64,000 nucleotides of DNA from Flavobacteriales bacterium (lineage in GTDB: Bacteria > Bacteroidota > Bacteroidia > Flavobacteriales_F > PHOS-HE28): the NCBI GenBank assembly GCA_016717305.1, contig JADKFY010000028.1:1-64000 (forward strand). The letters run 5' to 3'. A model generated the notes under the pieces. That model saw only the letters and a list, made by a program, of their open reading frames with translations. It ran no database searches and was not told the DNA's origin. This document shows positions 33,524 to 46,300 of the stretch, piece after piece; positions within the stretch are counted from its first letter, which is position 1, and each line of letters opens with the position of its first letter. The position numbers were made by a program, and so were the translations under genes.

Positions 33524-36500
33524 CTAGGTCCGCAGTGGAAGAGCAACGATGAAGGTGGTACCCACCTCTTCTTCCGTGGTGAACGAAACTGTGCCTCCTG
33601 CCGCTTCTACGATCCGCTGAACCATTGCCAATCCCAAGCCCATGCCACTGCTCTTCGTGGTAAAGTTGGGTTGGAAGATCCGCTCACGATCCGCTTCGGC
33701 GATACCGATTCCGTTGTCGTGGATCTCCACAATTACGTTGGACTTATCGTGGGCCAGCGCAACTCGGATCTCGGCCTTCCGATCATCTGGCACTGATTGC
33801 AGGGCGTTCTTGAGCAGGTTGTTGAATACGCGTAGGAGTTGTTCACGATCGGCGTGGATCAGGAACGGGCCGTTGTTCTTCTTTTCCAAAGTGAATTGGA
33901 GATTGGGGGTTCCAGTGAATACCGCAAGCGCCACTTCGGCGACTTCACCAAGGTCCAGGTCCTCGGGTTTTGCACGCGGCATACGAGCGAAATCCCCGAA
34001 GGCATTCGCGATGCCGCTTAGAGCATCGATCTGTTGCACAAGTCCTGTGCTGAACCGTTCCAACTTTTGATCCGCATCTGGCGCTTCTGGGGTCCATGTG
34101 CGTTGGAAATGCTGGATGCTCAACTTCATGGGCGTGAGCGGGTTCTTGATCTCGTGTGCTACCTGCTGGGCCATTTCGCGCCATGCCGTTTCGCGTTCGC
34201 TGCGCGCCAATTTCTCCGCGCTGTCGCGTAGTTCCTCCACTTTCCGGTTGTACACTTCCACGAGTTGGCCCACTTCATCCTTGCCGCGATAACGGATCGG
34301 TTTATTCGTTCCACCCAAAGCCACACGTCCCAGCGCCTGTTTCAGAAGATCCAGCGGCCGGGTTGTCCAATTGCTGATGAACACCGCAACAAGAACGCTT
34401 AGAGCGAAAAAGAGCACGAAGAGGTTCACGACGGTCACCAATACATCAGCCCGTTCAAGTTCTTGTTGTCGCTGATCTGCAAAAGAGGGTAGGGCGAGAT
34501 AGCCCAGCACCGTTCCTTTCCGATCCTGCAACGGCAGGTAAGCGCTTTGGTAGGTTGCCGTGCCGATCGCTTCCTGATGTACGAAGGAACCGGCCTGACC
34601 GATCACGATCTTGGCGTATGCAACTGCGTCCATACGCGGCCCCAGCAAACCGGCCGAGAAGATCTGGGGTCGGGAAGACGCGAGCAAACGTCCATGAAGA
34701 TCATACAATGCGATATCAGTGAACAACACGTTGCTCAATTGTGCGAGCAGGTGTTCCAGATAGCGTGACCGTTCGCTGGTGAGTGCTGATCGGCCATCGA
34801 GTCTCTGTTGCAGCTCCACATGCGCGGACCGAGCCTTTTCCAATCCTTTGGCCTCGATGCGTTGCGCGTATTGCGTGGTGAGCAAATGTTGGGCACCGTA
34901 TGCGAACACCAAGAGGCCCACGACCGCGAACAGGAGCAGGGCGGTACGCACCTTTGCGGCGATCCCCATGGGAGGTAATCCGCGCACGACCCAAAGTGTG
35001 CGCAAGAGCAGAACGAGTGCTAGGATAGCGCTGAACAATGCGAAGAGGTAGCTGAATGTGGTAGCACGATCCACGAGGCCGGGTAAGGGTAGGCCAAGAA
35101 CGAGCAAGGTGCCTTTTTCGGAGCCCTTTGCCAAGTATTCGAAACCACCATCCACGAACCAAGCAGTACCATCATTTCCCAGGTCCCTCTTCCAGTGCAA
35201 GGGGATCCCGGGTGCGTTGGACCGGTCCACCAAAATGCTTTGTTCGTAACGGGCCAAGGCATACTGGTCCGTGCGTCGGGTAAGTTGATCATCACCGGCC
35301 AGCAACAATTCCGGAAAGCCTAGGCTTTGTGTCACGGAACGTGGATGCAGCTCGATGATCAATTGGCCCGGCGCGGAATTCTCCCGGGCCATAACAGCGA
35401 CCCGTGCGTGGTAGTAAGGCCCTTCAACCCCGCCTTGATCGAAGAACAGTTCAGGCATGTCCACCACAGCAGCGTGGTCGACGTAGGTGGGATGCTCCTC
35501 CACTAAACTACGCGGCACATTCCCCTCCGAAGAACAGCGGGGTATTCCCTCAGCATCGTAAGCGAAAACACGCACATCATATCGGTCCCAATATCCTCCG
35601 AAATGCGATTGCCGAACAGCAGCATCCAGTTCACCCACGTTGCATGGGGTGTTGGAAGTGATCAATGCATAGAGTTCCGGATCACTGCGCAGTTCCGGTG
35701 CCACTTCCCTGAAGAGCAGCTCCACGACGGGGTCTTCCCGTACACTTAGGCGCTCAGCGAGGACCAGTCGTTCACGATGCTCACGTGCGTGGGTGTACTT
35801 GGTGAGCACATGCGCTGTGATGATGGAAAGTACACTTAGTCCGATGAGCACATGAACGAACCGAGCGCGTGTGCCGTTCATGTGGAACAAAAGGAGTACT
35901 AGGGGCACGGGCCAAAGGAACAGGAGCGTATCCCGAATGCCGAAATGATGGTGTACGAGGATCGAAATGGAAATGGCGATGGTGCCGATCCACCAATTGG
36001 TTTTGCGGAAAGCCCTTCCACGCAGAAGGTGTACACCTGCATCAACGAGCAACAGCCACGCACCGAAAATGATCGCGATCCCCGCAAGTCCGACCCCACT
36101 GGCGAAGTTGAGCCGTTGCACGTGGAAGAGGTCCAGGTCCACACTACTATCATTCACCAAACCGATGATCATTTGCGTAACCCACGCTGCGCTGGTCAAG
36201 GTCGCGGCCCATACCATGATCGCGATGGGAACATTGTGCCTTCCATTGGAATGTCCCCTGATCTGGCGGTTCATAAAGCCCATGCCGATGGCGAGCAAGG
36301 TGGCGTTCATGAAGAGATCACCCAATGAAGGGAAGGCGAAGGATGTGGCGTAGGTGGCCGGGTCGAACAAAGGCAATCGATCGAACGGTGCGGCCGGTAC
36401 GAATGCCAAAACGGCCCAGCGAAGAAGGAACAAGAGCACCATGAAAGTTGCTATTCCGAGCAAAGGGGATCCGCGATGGACCAGCCGCTCACAAGCCGCC

Positions 36501-37165
36501 CAAAGGGCCAACAGGATCGCGAGCGCGCAGGCGAGCATAAGGGTCAACTTCCAAAGGATCCACGATCCCACGTCCACGGAGCCGTCGCGCCAGGCCAAGC
36601 GCAGCAATGGGGTTCCATTGGCATCGTATAACAATGGGCCTGTTGAGTTGGTCGGCAGGGCAGCAAGCTTTTTAGGTGCGTTCAGCGTGGCTTGGAAACC
36701 ACGTTCCAGATAGAGGTTCTCCACGGGCGGTGTATTCCAGACGGGGACCAAGGCATGCATTCTCAAAAGACCTATACTGGAAACGGCATGTTGATAGATG
36801 CCACTGGGCAGCGTGCATTGTGCCGGAGAGCCTGAAGAACCGTCCAGGACCGCTTTTGCGCGCAATTGACCTGACCAACACACGAGACTATCGCCTTTGA
36901 ATCCCATGTAAACCGTGCCGTTGCGCTGTTGTTCACGTTCCAACTCAAGCCCGTAATGGTGCATCCATTCTTCGGGCCCCAATTCAGCGAGTTCGTGGGC
37001 CCGCTTGGCGGCGTTCGCATCGAGCAGGGCGGCCTGACGATCAAGTATGCGTTGGATCCGTCCGGCTTCCTTCTTTAAAAGTGCGTCCGCATCCGGCTCT
37101 TGCACAAGCCAAGCGAGAGCCCCTAGGAGTACGCCGATGAGCAGTAGGAGGAGGGGGCGGAGCAT
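33524..37165 (-). CDS. Large NtrY-like membrane sensor histidine kinase
   Basis: A 1,213-residue kinase. The N-terminus has a membrane helix (LLLLLIGVLLGALAWLV), an extracytoplasmic segment, then a multi-helix membrane block (about 210-460). A second large periplasmic-type sensor region and further helices follow, then a HAMP linker (WTTRPLDLLKQALGRVALGG). The dimerisation/phosphoacceptor helix is REMAQQVAHEIKNPLTPMKL with His1004. The ATPase has an N box (NNLLKNALQS), G1 (DNGIGI) and G2 (GMGLGLAMV). Layout and the AHEIKNPLTPMK box resemble NtrY-type kinases. No receiver domain or response regulator gene is adjacent. It is divergent from the giant adhesin gene across a 145-base gap, so control of that gene is conceivable but unproven. 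Confidence 0.85.
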   Translation of the reverse strand: MLRPLLLLLIGVLLGALAWLVQEPDADALLKKEAGRIQRILDRQAALLDANAAKRAHELAELGPEEWMHHYGLELEREQQRNGTVYMGFKGDSLVCWSGQLRAKAVLDGSSGSPAQCTLPSGIYQHAVSSIGLLRMHALVPVWNTPPVENLYLERGFQATLNAPKKLAALPTNSTGPLLYDANGTPLLRLAWRDGSVDVGSWILWKLTLMLACALAILLALWAACERLVHRGSPLLGIATFMVLLFLLRWAVLAFVPAAPFDRLPLFDPATYATSFAFPSLGDLFMNATLLAIGMGFMNRQIRGHSNGRHNVPIAIMVWAATLTSAAWVTQMIIGLVNDSSVDLDLFHVQRLNFASGVGLAGIAIIFGAWLLLVDAGVHLLRGRAFRKTNWWIGTIAISISILVHHHFGIRDTLLFLWPVPLVLLLFHMNGTRARFVHVLIGLSVLSIITAHVLTKYTHAREHRERLVLAERLSVREDPVVELLFREVAPELRSDPELYALITSNTPCNVGELDAAVRQSHFGGYWDRYDVRVFAYDAEGIPRCSSEGNVPRSLVEEHPTYVDHAAVVDMPELFFDQGGVEGPYYHARVAVMARENSAPGQLIIELHPRSVTQSLGFPELLLAGDDQLTRRTDQYALARYEQSILVDRSNAPGIPLHWKRDLGNDGTAWFVDGGFEYLAKGSEKGTLLVLGLPLPGLVDRATTFSYLFALFSAILALVLLLRTLWVVRGLPPMGIAAKVRTALLLFAVVGLLVFAYGAQHLLTTQYAQRIEAKGLEKARSAHVELQQRLDGRSALTSERSRYLEHLLAQLSNVLFTDIALYDLHGRLLASSRPQIFSAGLLGPRMDAVAYAKIVIGQAGSFVHQEAIGTATYQSAYLPLQDRKGTVLGYLALPSFADQRQQELERADVLVTVVNLFVLFFALSVLVAVFISNWTTRPLDLLKQALGRVALGGTNKPIRYRGKDEVGQLVEVYNRKVEELRDSAEKLARSERETAWREMAQQVAHEIKNPLTPMKLSIQHFQRTWTPEAPDADQKLERFSTGLVQQIDALSGIANAFGDFARMPRAKPEDLDLGEVAEVALAVFTGTPNLQFTLEKKNNGPFLIHADREQLLRVFNNLLKNALQSVPDDRKAEIRVALAHDKSNVIVEIHDNGIGIAEADRERIFQPNFTTKSSGMGLGLAMVQRIVEAAGGTVSFTTEEEVGTTFIVALPLRT

Positions 37166-37310
37166 GGGAGGCGGTTACCGCAAGGGCTGGGCCAAAGTAA
37201 CGCGGACCTGCCTCCTGTCCGTGCTGTTTGGGGAGAATGGAACCCGAACGGACCCTTCTGCGTAGAACGGCATCGGTCCACTACTCATGGGCCGGATTGA
37301 ACTTACTGGA

Positions 37311-40300
37311 ATGAAACAAGCATTGCTCCTAGTGCTTGGAATGCTCTTGACCGGGTATCTCCAAGCACAAACCGGAACCGAATTTTGGCTGGCACCCCCG
37401 GAGGTCACCTCATCGCATGGTGATCAGCCGATCTTCATCAACGTCACCACGTTAGGGCAACCTGCGATGGTGACCATTTCGCAGCCTGCCAACGCCGGGT
37501 TCAATGGCGGCACGCCGATCGTGTTGAACCTGGCCGCCAACTCGGCCCAGCGCTATGACCTCACGTCTTTGAAGGTCGCCTTGGAGACGCGGCCCACGAA
37601 CACGGTGTTGAACACCGGATTGCGCATTTCTGCCACTGCGAACATCACGTGCTACTACGAACCGAGCTTCTCGAACAACGCGGACATTGCTGCGCTCAAA
37701 GGAGCCAACGGCCTAGGCACGGAGTTCTACATTCCATTGCATAAGCATACCCCCTTCTTCAACCACGGATACACTGCGCCGAACCTGGCGTACGCCTCCT
37801 TCGATATCGTAGCCACGGAGAACGCTACACTGGTGATGATCTATTCGCCGGTGCCGGTGGATGGCCATCCGGCACTCACGCCCTTTACAGTAACACTGAA
37901 CCAAGGCCAGACCTATTCCTGTGCCTGGACGGGTGCGAACCAAACGGATCCCACGACCCACCCCTCGGGCGCGGTCGTGTTGTCGAACAAGCCGGTCGCC
38001 ATCTCCCTTAAGGACGACAGTAACCACAACCCATCTGGCGGCTGTTATGATCTGATGTTGGATCAGATCGTTCCGGTGAATATCCTTGGTACGGATTACG
38101 TGGCGGTGAAAGGTGCTCTGAACCCCACCGGAGACGAATCACTTTTCGTGATGGCCGTTCAGAACAACACGCAGGTGTACATCGATGGCAATGCGACTCC
38201 TGTAGCCACACTGTTTGCCGGTCAGTACTATCGGCATGACATGGACTACTTGGCTGGTGCGGCGAACAACGCTACCTACGTCAGTGGATCCAAACCGCTG
38301 TATGCTGTGCACGTTACCGGTTTCGGGTGCGAGCAGGGCATGGCGATCCTGCCTCCCCTGAATTGCGCTGGTAGTACGCAACTGAGTTTCACGCGAAGTA
38401 CCAGCGAGGCCTTCTACCTGAATCTCCTTGTCCGCAACGGATCACAGAACGACTTTGTGGTAACAGGACCCGGTACGGCAACGATACCGGGTTCCGCGTT
38501 CCAAGCGGTGCCCGGTACGGGCGGCGAATGGATGGCCGCGCGTATCCAATACAACACAACACAAGTGCCGGTGAACCAGGCGTTCATTGTCAGCAACACG
38601 AGCGATGTGTTCTCTCTGGCGATCATCAACGGTGGCGCAACCTCGGGTTGCCGCTATGGATTTTTCTCGGAATTCTCCGGCCGGATCGATATCAGCGCAG
38701 GTGCGGATCAAACGCGTTGTGCTGGTGACAGTGTTGTCCTTGCTGGAACGGTTTCCGGCGGAAGCACCACGGGTATCTGGACAACAACAGGCAGCGGAAC
38801 ATTTGCTCCAAGCGCAACGGCGCTGAACGCTGCTTATCATCCGAGCATCGGTGATCTCGCGATCGGAACGGTCACTTTGAGGTTGACCTCCACCGGTCCA
38901 TGTACACCCGAAGATGACGCGATGGTCGTCACCTTCAGTCCGAAGCCGATCCCCGATGCCGGCCCCGACCAGAGCGTGTGCCGCAACAATGCCGTGGTGC
39001 AGTTGGCGGGCAACATACTCAATGCGGTCGGTGGGGTTTGGACCGGTGGTGCAGGATCCTTTCTGCCCAGCAACAGCAACCTCAACGCGACCTACACGCC
39101 GACCGCGGCCGAATTGACCGCTGGTCAAGTGTGGATCAAATTGACCTCGACCGGAAACGGTGTTTGTAATGCGGTTCCGGACAGCATGTTGGTGACATTC
39201 ACGCCAACGCCAACAGCGAACGCAGGGGTCGATCAAACACGCTGCGCTAACAACGCGGTGGTGCAGTTGAACGGGGCGTTCACAATTGCAACAGGCGGGG
39301 TGTGGAGCGGTGGTGCAGGTTCATTCGATCCGAGCACTACGAACATGTCGGCGCAGTACACGCCTGATCCGGCCGAGGTTTCTAGTGGTTCGGTGACGTT
39401 GACGATGACCACTACCGGCAACGGCAATTGTGTTGCTGTGAACGATCAAGTGCTGATCAACTTCACTGCAGCACCGGTGGTGAATGCAGGAGCTGCTGTT
39501 TCGGTTTGCGCCAACAATGCACAAGTGAGCTTGATTGGTTCCGTCACTGGCGCGACCGGTGGTTCCTGGAGCGGTGGCGCTGGATCATACGCGCCGAACA
39601 ACACTTCGCTCAACGCCACATACACACCAACTGCTGCTGAGATCGCAGCGGGTACGTTGACCCTCACACTGAGCAGCACAGGCAATGGCAATTGCATGCC
39701 GGTCACAAGCAACAAGGTGATCACGTTCACCCCTGCGCCGACAGTGAACGCCGGTCCGAACGGAACCGTGTGTGCGAACAACGCCGACATCACCTTGGCC
39801 GGTTCTTTCACGCTCGCGACGGGTGCGGTTTGGAGCGGCGGCACGGGATCATACAGCCCGAACAACGCGACGATGAACGCAGTCTACACGCCGAGCGCGG
39901 CGGAACGCACAGCGGGTACCGTGACGCTGACCCTAACCACGGTGGGCAATGGGAACTGCAACGCCGTCAGCGCGAACGTGACCTATGCGATCACGCCTGC
40001 GCCCACCACGAACGCCGGATCCGACCAAACGCTTTGTGCGAACAACGCAGTTGCGACATTGAACGGGTCGTTCACGGTTGCTACCGGTGGTGTCTGGAGC
40101 GGTGGTGCAGGTTCCTTCGATCCGAGCACCACGAACATGGGCGCGCAATACACGCCGACACCAGGAGAGGTGTCCAGTGGATCGGTAACACTGACCTTGA
40201 CAACGACCGGTAACGCTGGTTGTGTGGCCGTTGCGGATCAAGTGCAATTGAGCTTCACACCTGCGCCTGTCGTAAGCGCAGGTGCCGCTGTTTCGGTTTG

Positions 40301-43300
40301 TGCGAACAACGTGCAGGTCGCTTTGACTGGTAGCGTGACCGGCGCAACGGGTGGTGCGTGGAGCGGTGGTACGGGGTCCTTCAACCCGAACGCGACCACC
40401 TTGAATGCGACCTACACACCGAGCGCTTCGGAGATCGCTGCGGGTTCGGTAACACTGACATTGACTTCAACCGGCAACGGGAATTGCACAGCGGTATCGA
40501 GCAGCAAGGTGATCACGATCACTCCGGCTCCCACCGTTGATGCAGGTCCGAACGCCGCGGTATGCGCGAACAACTCGGCGATCACGCTTGCAGGTGCGAT
40601 CACCGTTGCAACGGGCGCGACCTGGAGCGGCGGCACCGGAACCTACAACCCGAACAACACGACCTTGAATGCGGTGTACACGCCGAGCGCTGCTGAACGC
40701 ACTGCTGGCACGGTAACGCTCACGCTCACCACTGTGGGCAACGGCAATTGCAATGCGGTCAGCGATCAAGTGACGTTCACTATCACGCCAGCTCCGACAG
40801 CGAATGCTGGAGCGGATCGCACGGTATGTGCGAACAACGCAGTGGTCACCTTGAACGGCTCGTTCACGGTTGCGACGGGTGGAGTGTGGAGCGGTGGTGC
40901 AGGTTCCTTCGATCCGAGCACAACGAACATGGGGGCACAGTACACGCCGACCGCTGGAGAGATCTCCAGTGGTTCCGTGATGTTGACAATGACCACGACG
41001 GGCAATGGTGGTTGCATTGTAGTTGCCGATCAGATGGTGATCGACTTCACGCCGGCTCCGGTTGTGAATGCCGGTACCGCAGTATCGCTCTGCGCGAACA
41101 ACGCACAAGTAAGTTTGAGCGGATCCGTTACCGGCGCGACCGGCGGGGCATGGAGCGGCGGAACAGGAACGTTCAACCCGAACAACACGACGCTGACGGC
41201 GACCTACACGCCGACCGCTGCGGAGATCGCAGCAGGCACACTGACACTCACGTTGACCAGCACGGGCAACGGCACATGCAATCCGGTTGCGAGCAACAAG
41301 GTGATCACGTTCACGCCGGCTCCTTTAGTGAGCGCTGGTGCGAATGGAAGTGTCTGCACGAACAACTCTGTGATCACTTTGAATGGATCAGTGATCGGAG
41401 CCACAGGCGGTATCTGGAGCGGTGGCGCTGGCACGTTCAATCCGAACAACACCACGCTCAATGCGAACTACACACCGACCGCTGCCGACCGCACGGCTGG
41501 AACCGTAACGCTGACCTTGACTTCCGCAGGCAACGGCAATTGCAATGCGGTAACGAGCAACGTGACCTACACGATCACACCTGCTCCAACTGTGAATGCA
41601 GGAACGGATCAATCGTTGTGTACCAACAACCCGGTTGCTTCTTTGGGAGGCGGCGTGACGATCGCCACAGGCGGTATATGGAGCGGTGGTGCGGGCACCT
41701 TCGCACCGAGCACGACCAACCTGAACGCGACCTACACCCCCACCGCTGCGGAGATCGCGACCGGTCTTGTGACCCTGACCTTGACCACGACCGGCAATGG
41801 TACCTGCATCGCAGTTACCGATCAAGTGCAATTGAACTTCACTCCGAGCCCGACCGCGAACGCCGGTGCGGACTTGTCGCTTTGCCGTAACAACGCGAGT
41901 GTAGCCTTAGGGGGATCGGTAACGGTAGCAACGGGCGGCATCTGGAGCGGTGGCGCAGGTTCCTACACGCCGAACAACACCACGCTGAACGCGACCTACA
42001 CGCCGACGCCAGGGGAACTGGCGGCCGGCACGCTGACGCTTACGCTGACCACCACCGGCAACGGCAATTGCAACGCTGTATCCGACAGCCGCACGATCAC
42101 CTTCACACCTGCTCCTACTGTGGATGCTGGCGCGAACGCGACCGTGTGCGCGAACAACTCCGCCATCACCTTGGCTGGAGCGTTCACCATTTCGACCGGA
42201 GCCCAGTGGACCGGCGGTGCTGGCACATACAATCCGAACAACGCCACGATGAACGCGGTGTACACGCCGAGCGCTGCCGAACGTACCGCAGGTACTGTAA
42301 CGCTGACCCTCACCACGGTGGGCAATGGCAATTGCAGTGCGGTAAGCGACGCAGTGACTTTCACCATCACGCCCGCTCCAACGACGAACGCAGGTCTTGA
42401 TCGCACGGTGTGTGCGAATAACGCCGCAGTCGCACTGAATGGTTCCTTCACGATCGCTACCGGAGGTATCTGGAGTGGTGGTGCAGGCACTTTCGATCCG
42501 AGCACTACGAACATGGGTGCGATCTACACGCCGAGCGCGGCGGAGATCACGGCGGGCATCGTGACCTTGACCTTGACTACCTCCGGCAACGGAACATGTA
42601 ACGCGGTGACCGATCAGATGGTGATCAACATCACGGATGCTCCGGTCGTGAATGCAGGAGCTGCGGTTTCGCTCTGCGCGAACAATGCACAGGTGAGTTT
42701 GAGCGGATCTGTTTCCGGTGCGACTGGTGGCGTTTGGAGCGGCGGCACGGGCACCTTCAACCCGAACAACACATCGCTCACAGCGACCTACACGCCTACC
42801 GCTGCGGAGATCGCCGGTGGAACGCTGACGTTGACATTGACCAGCACCGGAAACGGTAATTGCAGTCCGGTGATCAGCAACAAGGTCATCACCTTCACGC
42901 CATCGCCGATCGTGAGCGCGGGTGCGAACGGATCGGTTTGCACAAACAACGCAACGATCGGCTTGAACGGATCGGTCATTGGTGCGACCGGCGCGATCTG
43001 GAGCGGTGGTACGGGGACGTACAACCCGAACAACACCACGCTGAATGCGGTCTACACACCGAGCGCCGCTGAACGCACGGCCGGTGCGGTGACTCTCACG
43101 CTTACTTCCGCAGGTAACGGTAATTGCAACGCGGTTGCATCCAGCGTGACCTATACGATCACGCCCGCCCCGACCACCAACGCTGGTCCGGATCAAACCC
43201 TTTGCAGCAACAACCCGGTGGCCACCTTGAGTGGATCCTTCATTGTTGCGACCGGCGGCATTTGGAGCGGTGGCAACGGTTCCTTCAGCCCGAGCACTAC

Positions 43301-46300
43301 GAACATGGGTGCGACCTACACGCCGACGGCAGTGGAGATCGCGAACGGTAACGTGACCTTGACCTTGACCACGACCGGCAACGGCACATGCGTCGCTGTG
43401 ACCGACCAGGTATTGTTGTCCTTCGCAGCAAGTCCTACTGCGAACGCGGGACCCGATCTGACACTCTGCCGCAACAACGCCAGCGTACCAATGGGCGGAT
43501 CGGTGACGATCGCGACCGGCGGTATCTGGAGCGGCGGCGCGGGATCCTTCACCCCAAACAACACGACCCTCAACGCGACCTACACACCGACCCCTGCTGA
43601 ACTCGCTGCGGGCACGCTGACCTTGACGTTGACAACCACGGGAAACGGTACTTGTAACGCCGTTTCCGATAGCCGCGTGATCACCTTCACGCCTGCACCC
43701 ACAGTGGATGCTGGTCCGAATGCCACGGTGTGCGCGAACAACTCCGCGATCAGTTTGGCGGGGGGCGTTACTGTTTCGACAGGAGTGATCTGGAGCGGTG
43801 GCGCAGGCACCTACAACCCGAACAACACAACTACCAACGCGGTGTACACGCCCAGCGCTGCCGAACGCACCGCAGGAACGGTAACGCTAACGCTCACCAC
43901 AGTGGGCAATGGCAATTGCACTGCGGTAAGCGATCAGGTGACGTTCACCATCACGCCTTCACCGACAGCCAACGCTGGCCTGGATCGCACGGTGTGCGCG
44001 AACAATGCCACGGTCGCTTTGACCGGTTCCTTCACGATCGCTACCGGTGGTATCTGGAGCGGTGGTGCAGGCACTTTCGATCCGAGCACCACGAACATGG
44101 GCGCGATCTACACGCCTAGCGCGGCGGAGATCACCGCAGGCATCGTGACCTTGTCCCTGACGACCACGAACAATGGCACTTGTAATGCTGTCACCGATCA
44201 GATGGTGATCAGCATCACCGATGCACCTACCGTGAACGCCGGTGCGCCCATCTCGCTCTGCGCGAACAACGCACAGGTCAGTTTGAACGGTAGTGTATTC
44301 GGGGCAACGGGCGGCGCATGGACCGGCGGTTCGGGCACCTTCGCGCCGAACAACACCACGCTCAACGCGACCTACACGCCGAGCGCTTCCGATCTCGCAG
44401 CGGGTACCGTCACGCTGACCTTGACCAGCACGGGCAACGGTAATTGCAATCCGGTTTCCAGCGCACGAGTGATCACGTTCACACCAGCACCGACCGTCAA
44501 TGCGGGACCAGATGCAAGTGTGTGTTCCAACAATGCGAACATCACCCTGGCCGGTGCCTTCGCCGGTGCAACAGGAGCGATTTGGACTGGCGGCGCGGGT
44601 TCATACAACCCGAACAACGCTACCATGAATGCCGTGTACACGCCGACCGCTGCCGAGCGCGCTGGGGGCACGGTGACGCTCACGCTCACCACAGTGGGCA
44701 ATGGTAACTGCAACGCCGTGAGCGATGCGGTTACCTTCATCATTACGCCATCACCAACGGTGAACGCAGGTGCTGATCGCACGGTGTGCGCGAACAACGT
44801 TGCAGTGACGCTCGCCGGTTCGTTCTCCGTTGCTACGGGCGGCGTGTGGAGCGGCGGCAATGGAAACTTCGATCCGAGCACCACGAACATGAGTGCGACG
44901 TACACGGCAAGTGCCGCGGAGATCGCAAACGGTTCCGTTACGCTCACCTTGACGACCACGGGTATCGGTAGTTGCGTCGCAGTGACCGATCAGATGACGA
45001 TCAACTTCACCGCAGCACCGGTGGTGAACGCCGGTGCGCCAGTATCGCTTTGCGCGAACAACGCGCAGGTGAGTTTGAACGGCAGCGTTTCCGGTTCTTC
45101 CGGTGGTGTTTGGAGCGGTGGAACGGGAACGTACAGCCCGAACAACGCGACATTGAACGCGACCTATACGCCGACCGCTGCTGAGATCGCCGGAGGGGCG
45201 TTGACACTGACTTTGACGAGCACTGGAAACGGCACTTGCAATCCAGTACAGAGCAGTCGCGTGATCACGTTCACGCCAGCACCATCTGTTAGTGCCGGGG
45301 CGAACGGAACGGTATGCGCGAACAACTCCGCGATCACATTGGCCGGTTCGCAAAGCGGCGCAACAGGCGCTGTGTGGAGCGGCGGAACGGGCACTTACAT
45401 CCCGAACAACGCGACACTGAACGCGGTCTACACACCGAACCCTGCGGAACGCATTGCGGGCACGGTGACACTTACGCTCACGACCGTTGGCAATGGCAAT
45501 TGCAATGCGGTATCGAGCAACGTGACCTATTCGATCACGCCTGCTCCAACAGCCAATGCCGGTCCTGATCAATCGCGCTGCGCGAACAATGCTGCGGTGA
45601 CCCTGGCCGGAAATGTCACGGTTGCTACCGGTGGTGTTTGGAGCGGCGGTGCAGGCACCTTCGCACCGAGCACCACGAACCTGAACGCGACATACACGCC
45701 AACTGCTGCTGAGATCGCGACCGGTTCAGTAACCCTGACGCTGTCAACGACCGGCAACAACAACTGTGTCGCTGTTGCCGATCAGATCACGATCGACTTC
45801 ACGCCGGCACCAGTTGCGAACGCGGGAACTCCTGTTTCGATCTGCGTGAACAATCCGCAAGTGACGATGACCGGATCCGTTTCTGGCGCTACGGGTGGTG
45901 TTTGGAGTGGCGGTCTGGGATCCTTCACGCCTAACAACACGAGACTGAACGCAGTGTACACGCCGACCCCTGCGGAACTCGCAGCGGGGACCTTGACGCT
46001 GACCTTGACGACCACGGGCAACAATAATTGCAACGCCGTCACCAGCACACGCACGATCACCTTCACGCCAGCTCCCGTTGTGGATGCAGGTGCAAATGGA
46101 ACCGTCTGCTCGAACGCTTCGTTGATCACCTTGAACGGATCGGTGAGCGGTGCGACCGGCGCGATCTGGAGCGGTGGCGCAGGGGTCTTCACGCCGAACA
46201 ATACCACGCTGAACGCGACCTACCAACCGACCGTTGCCGAGCGCAATGCCGGAACGGTGACGCTCACGCTGACCTCTGCCGGGAACGGCAACTGCAATGC

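Noticed and set aside
37166..37310. Search for a -7 element before the giant adhesin gene.
   Set aside because: No TAnnTTTG match is present on the plus strand in the 145-base gap, so I did not annotate a promoter; it may use another sigma factor.
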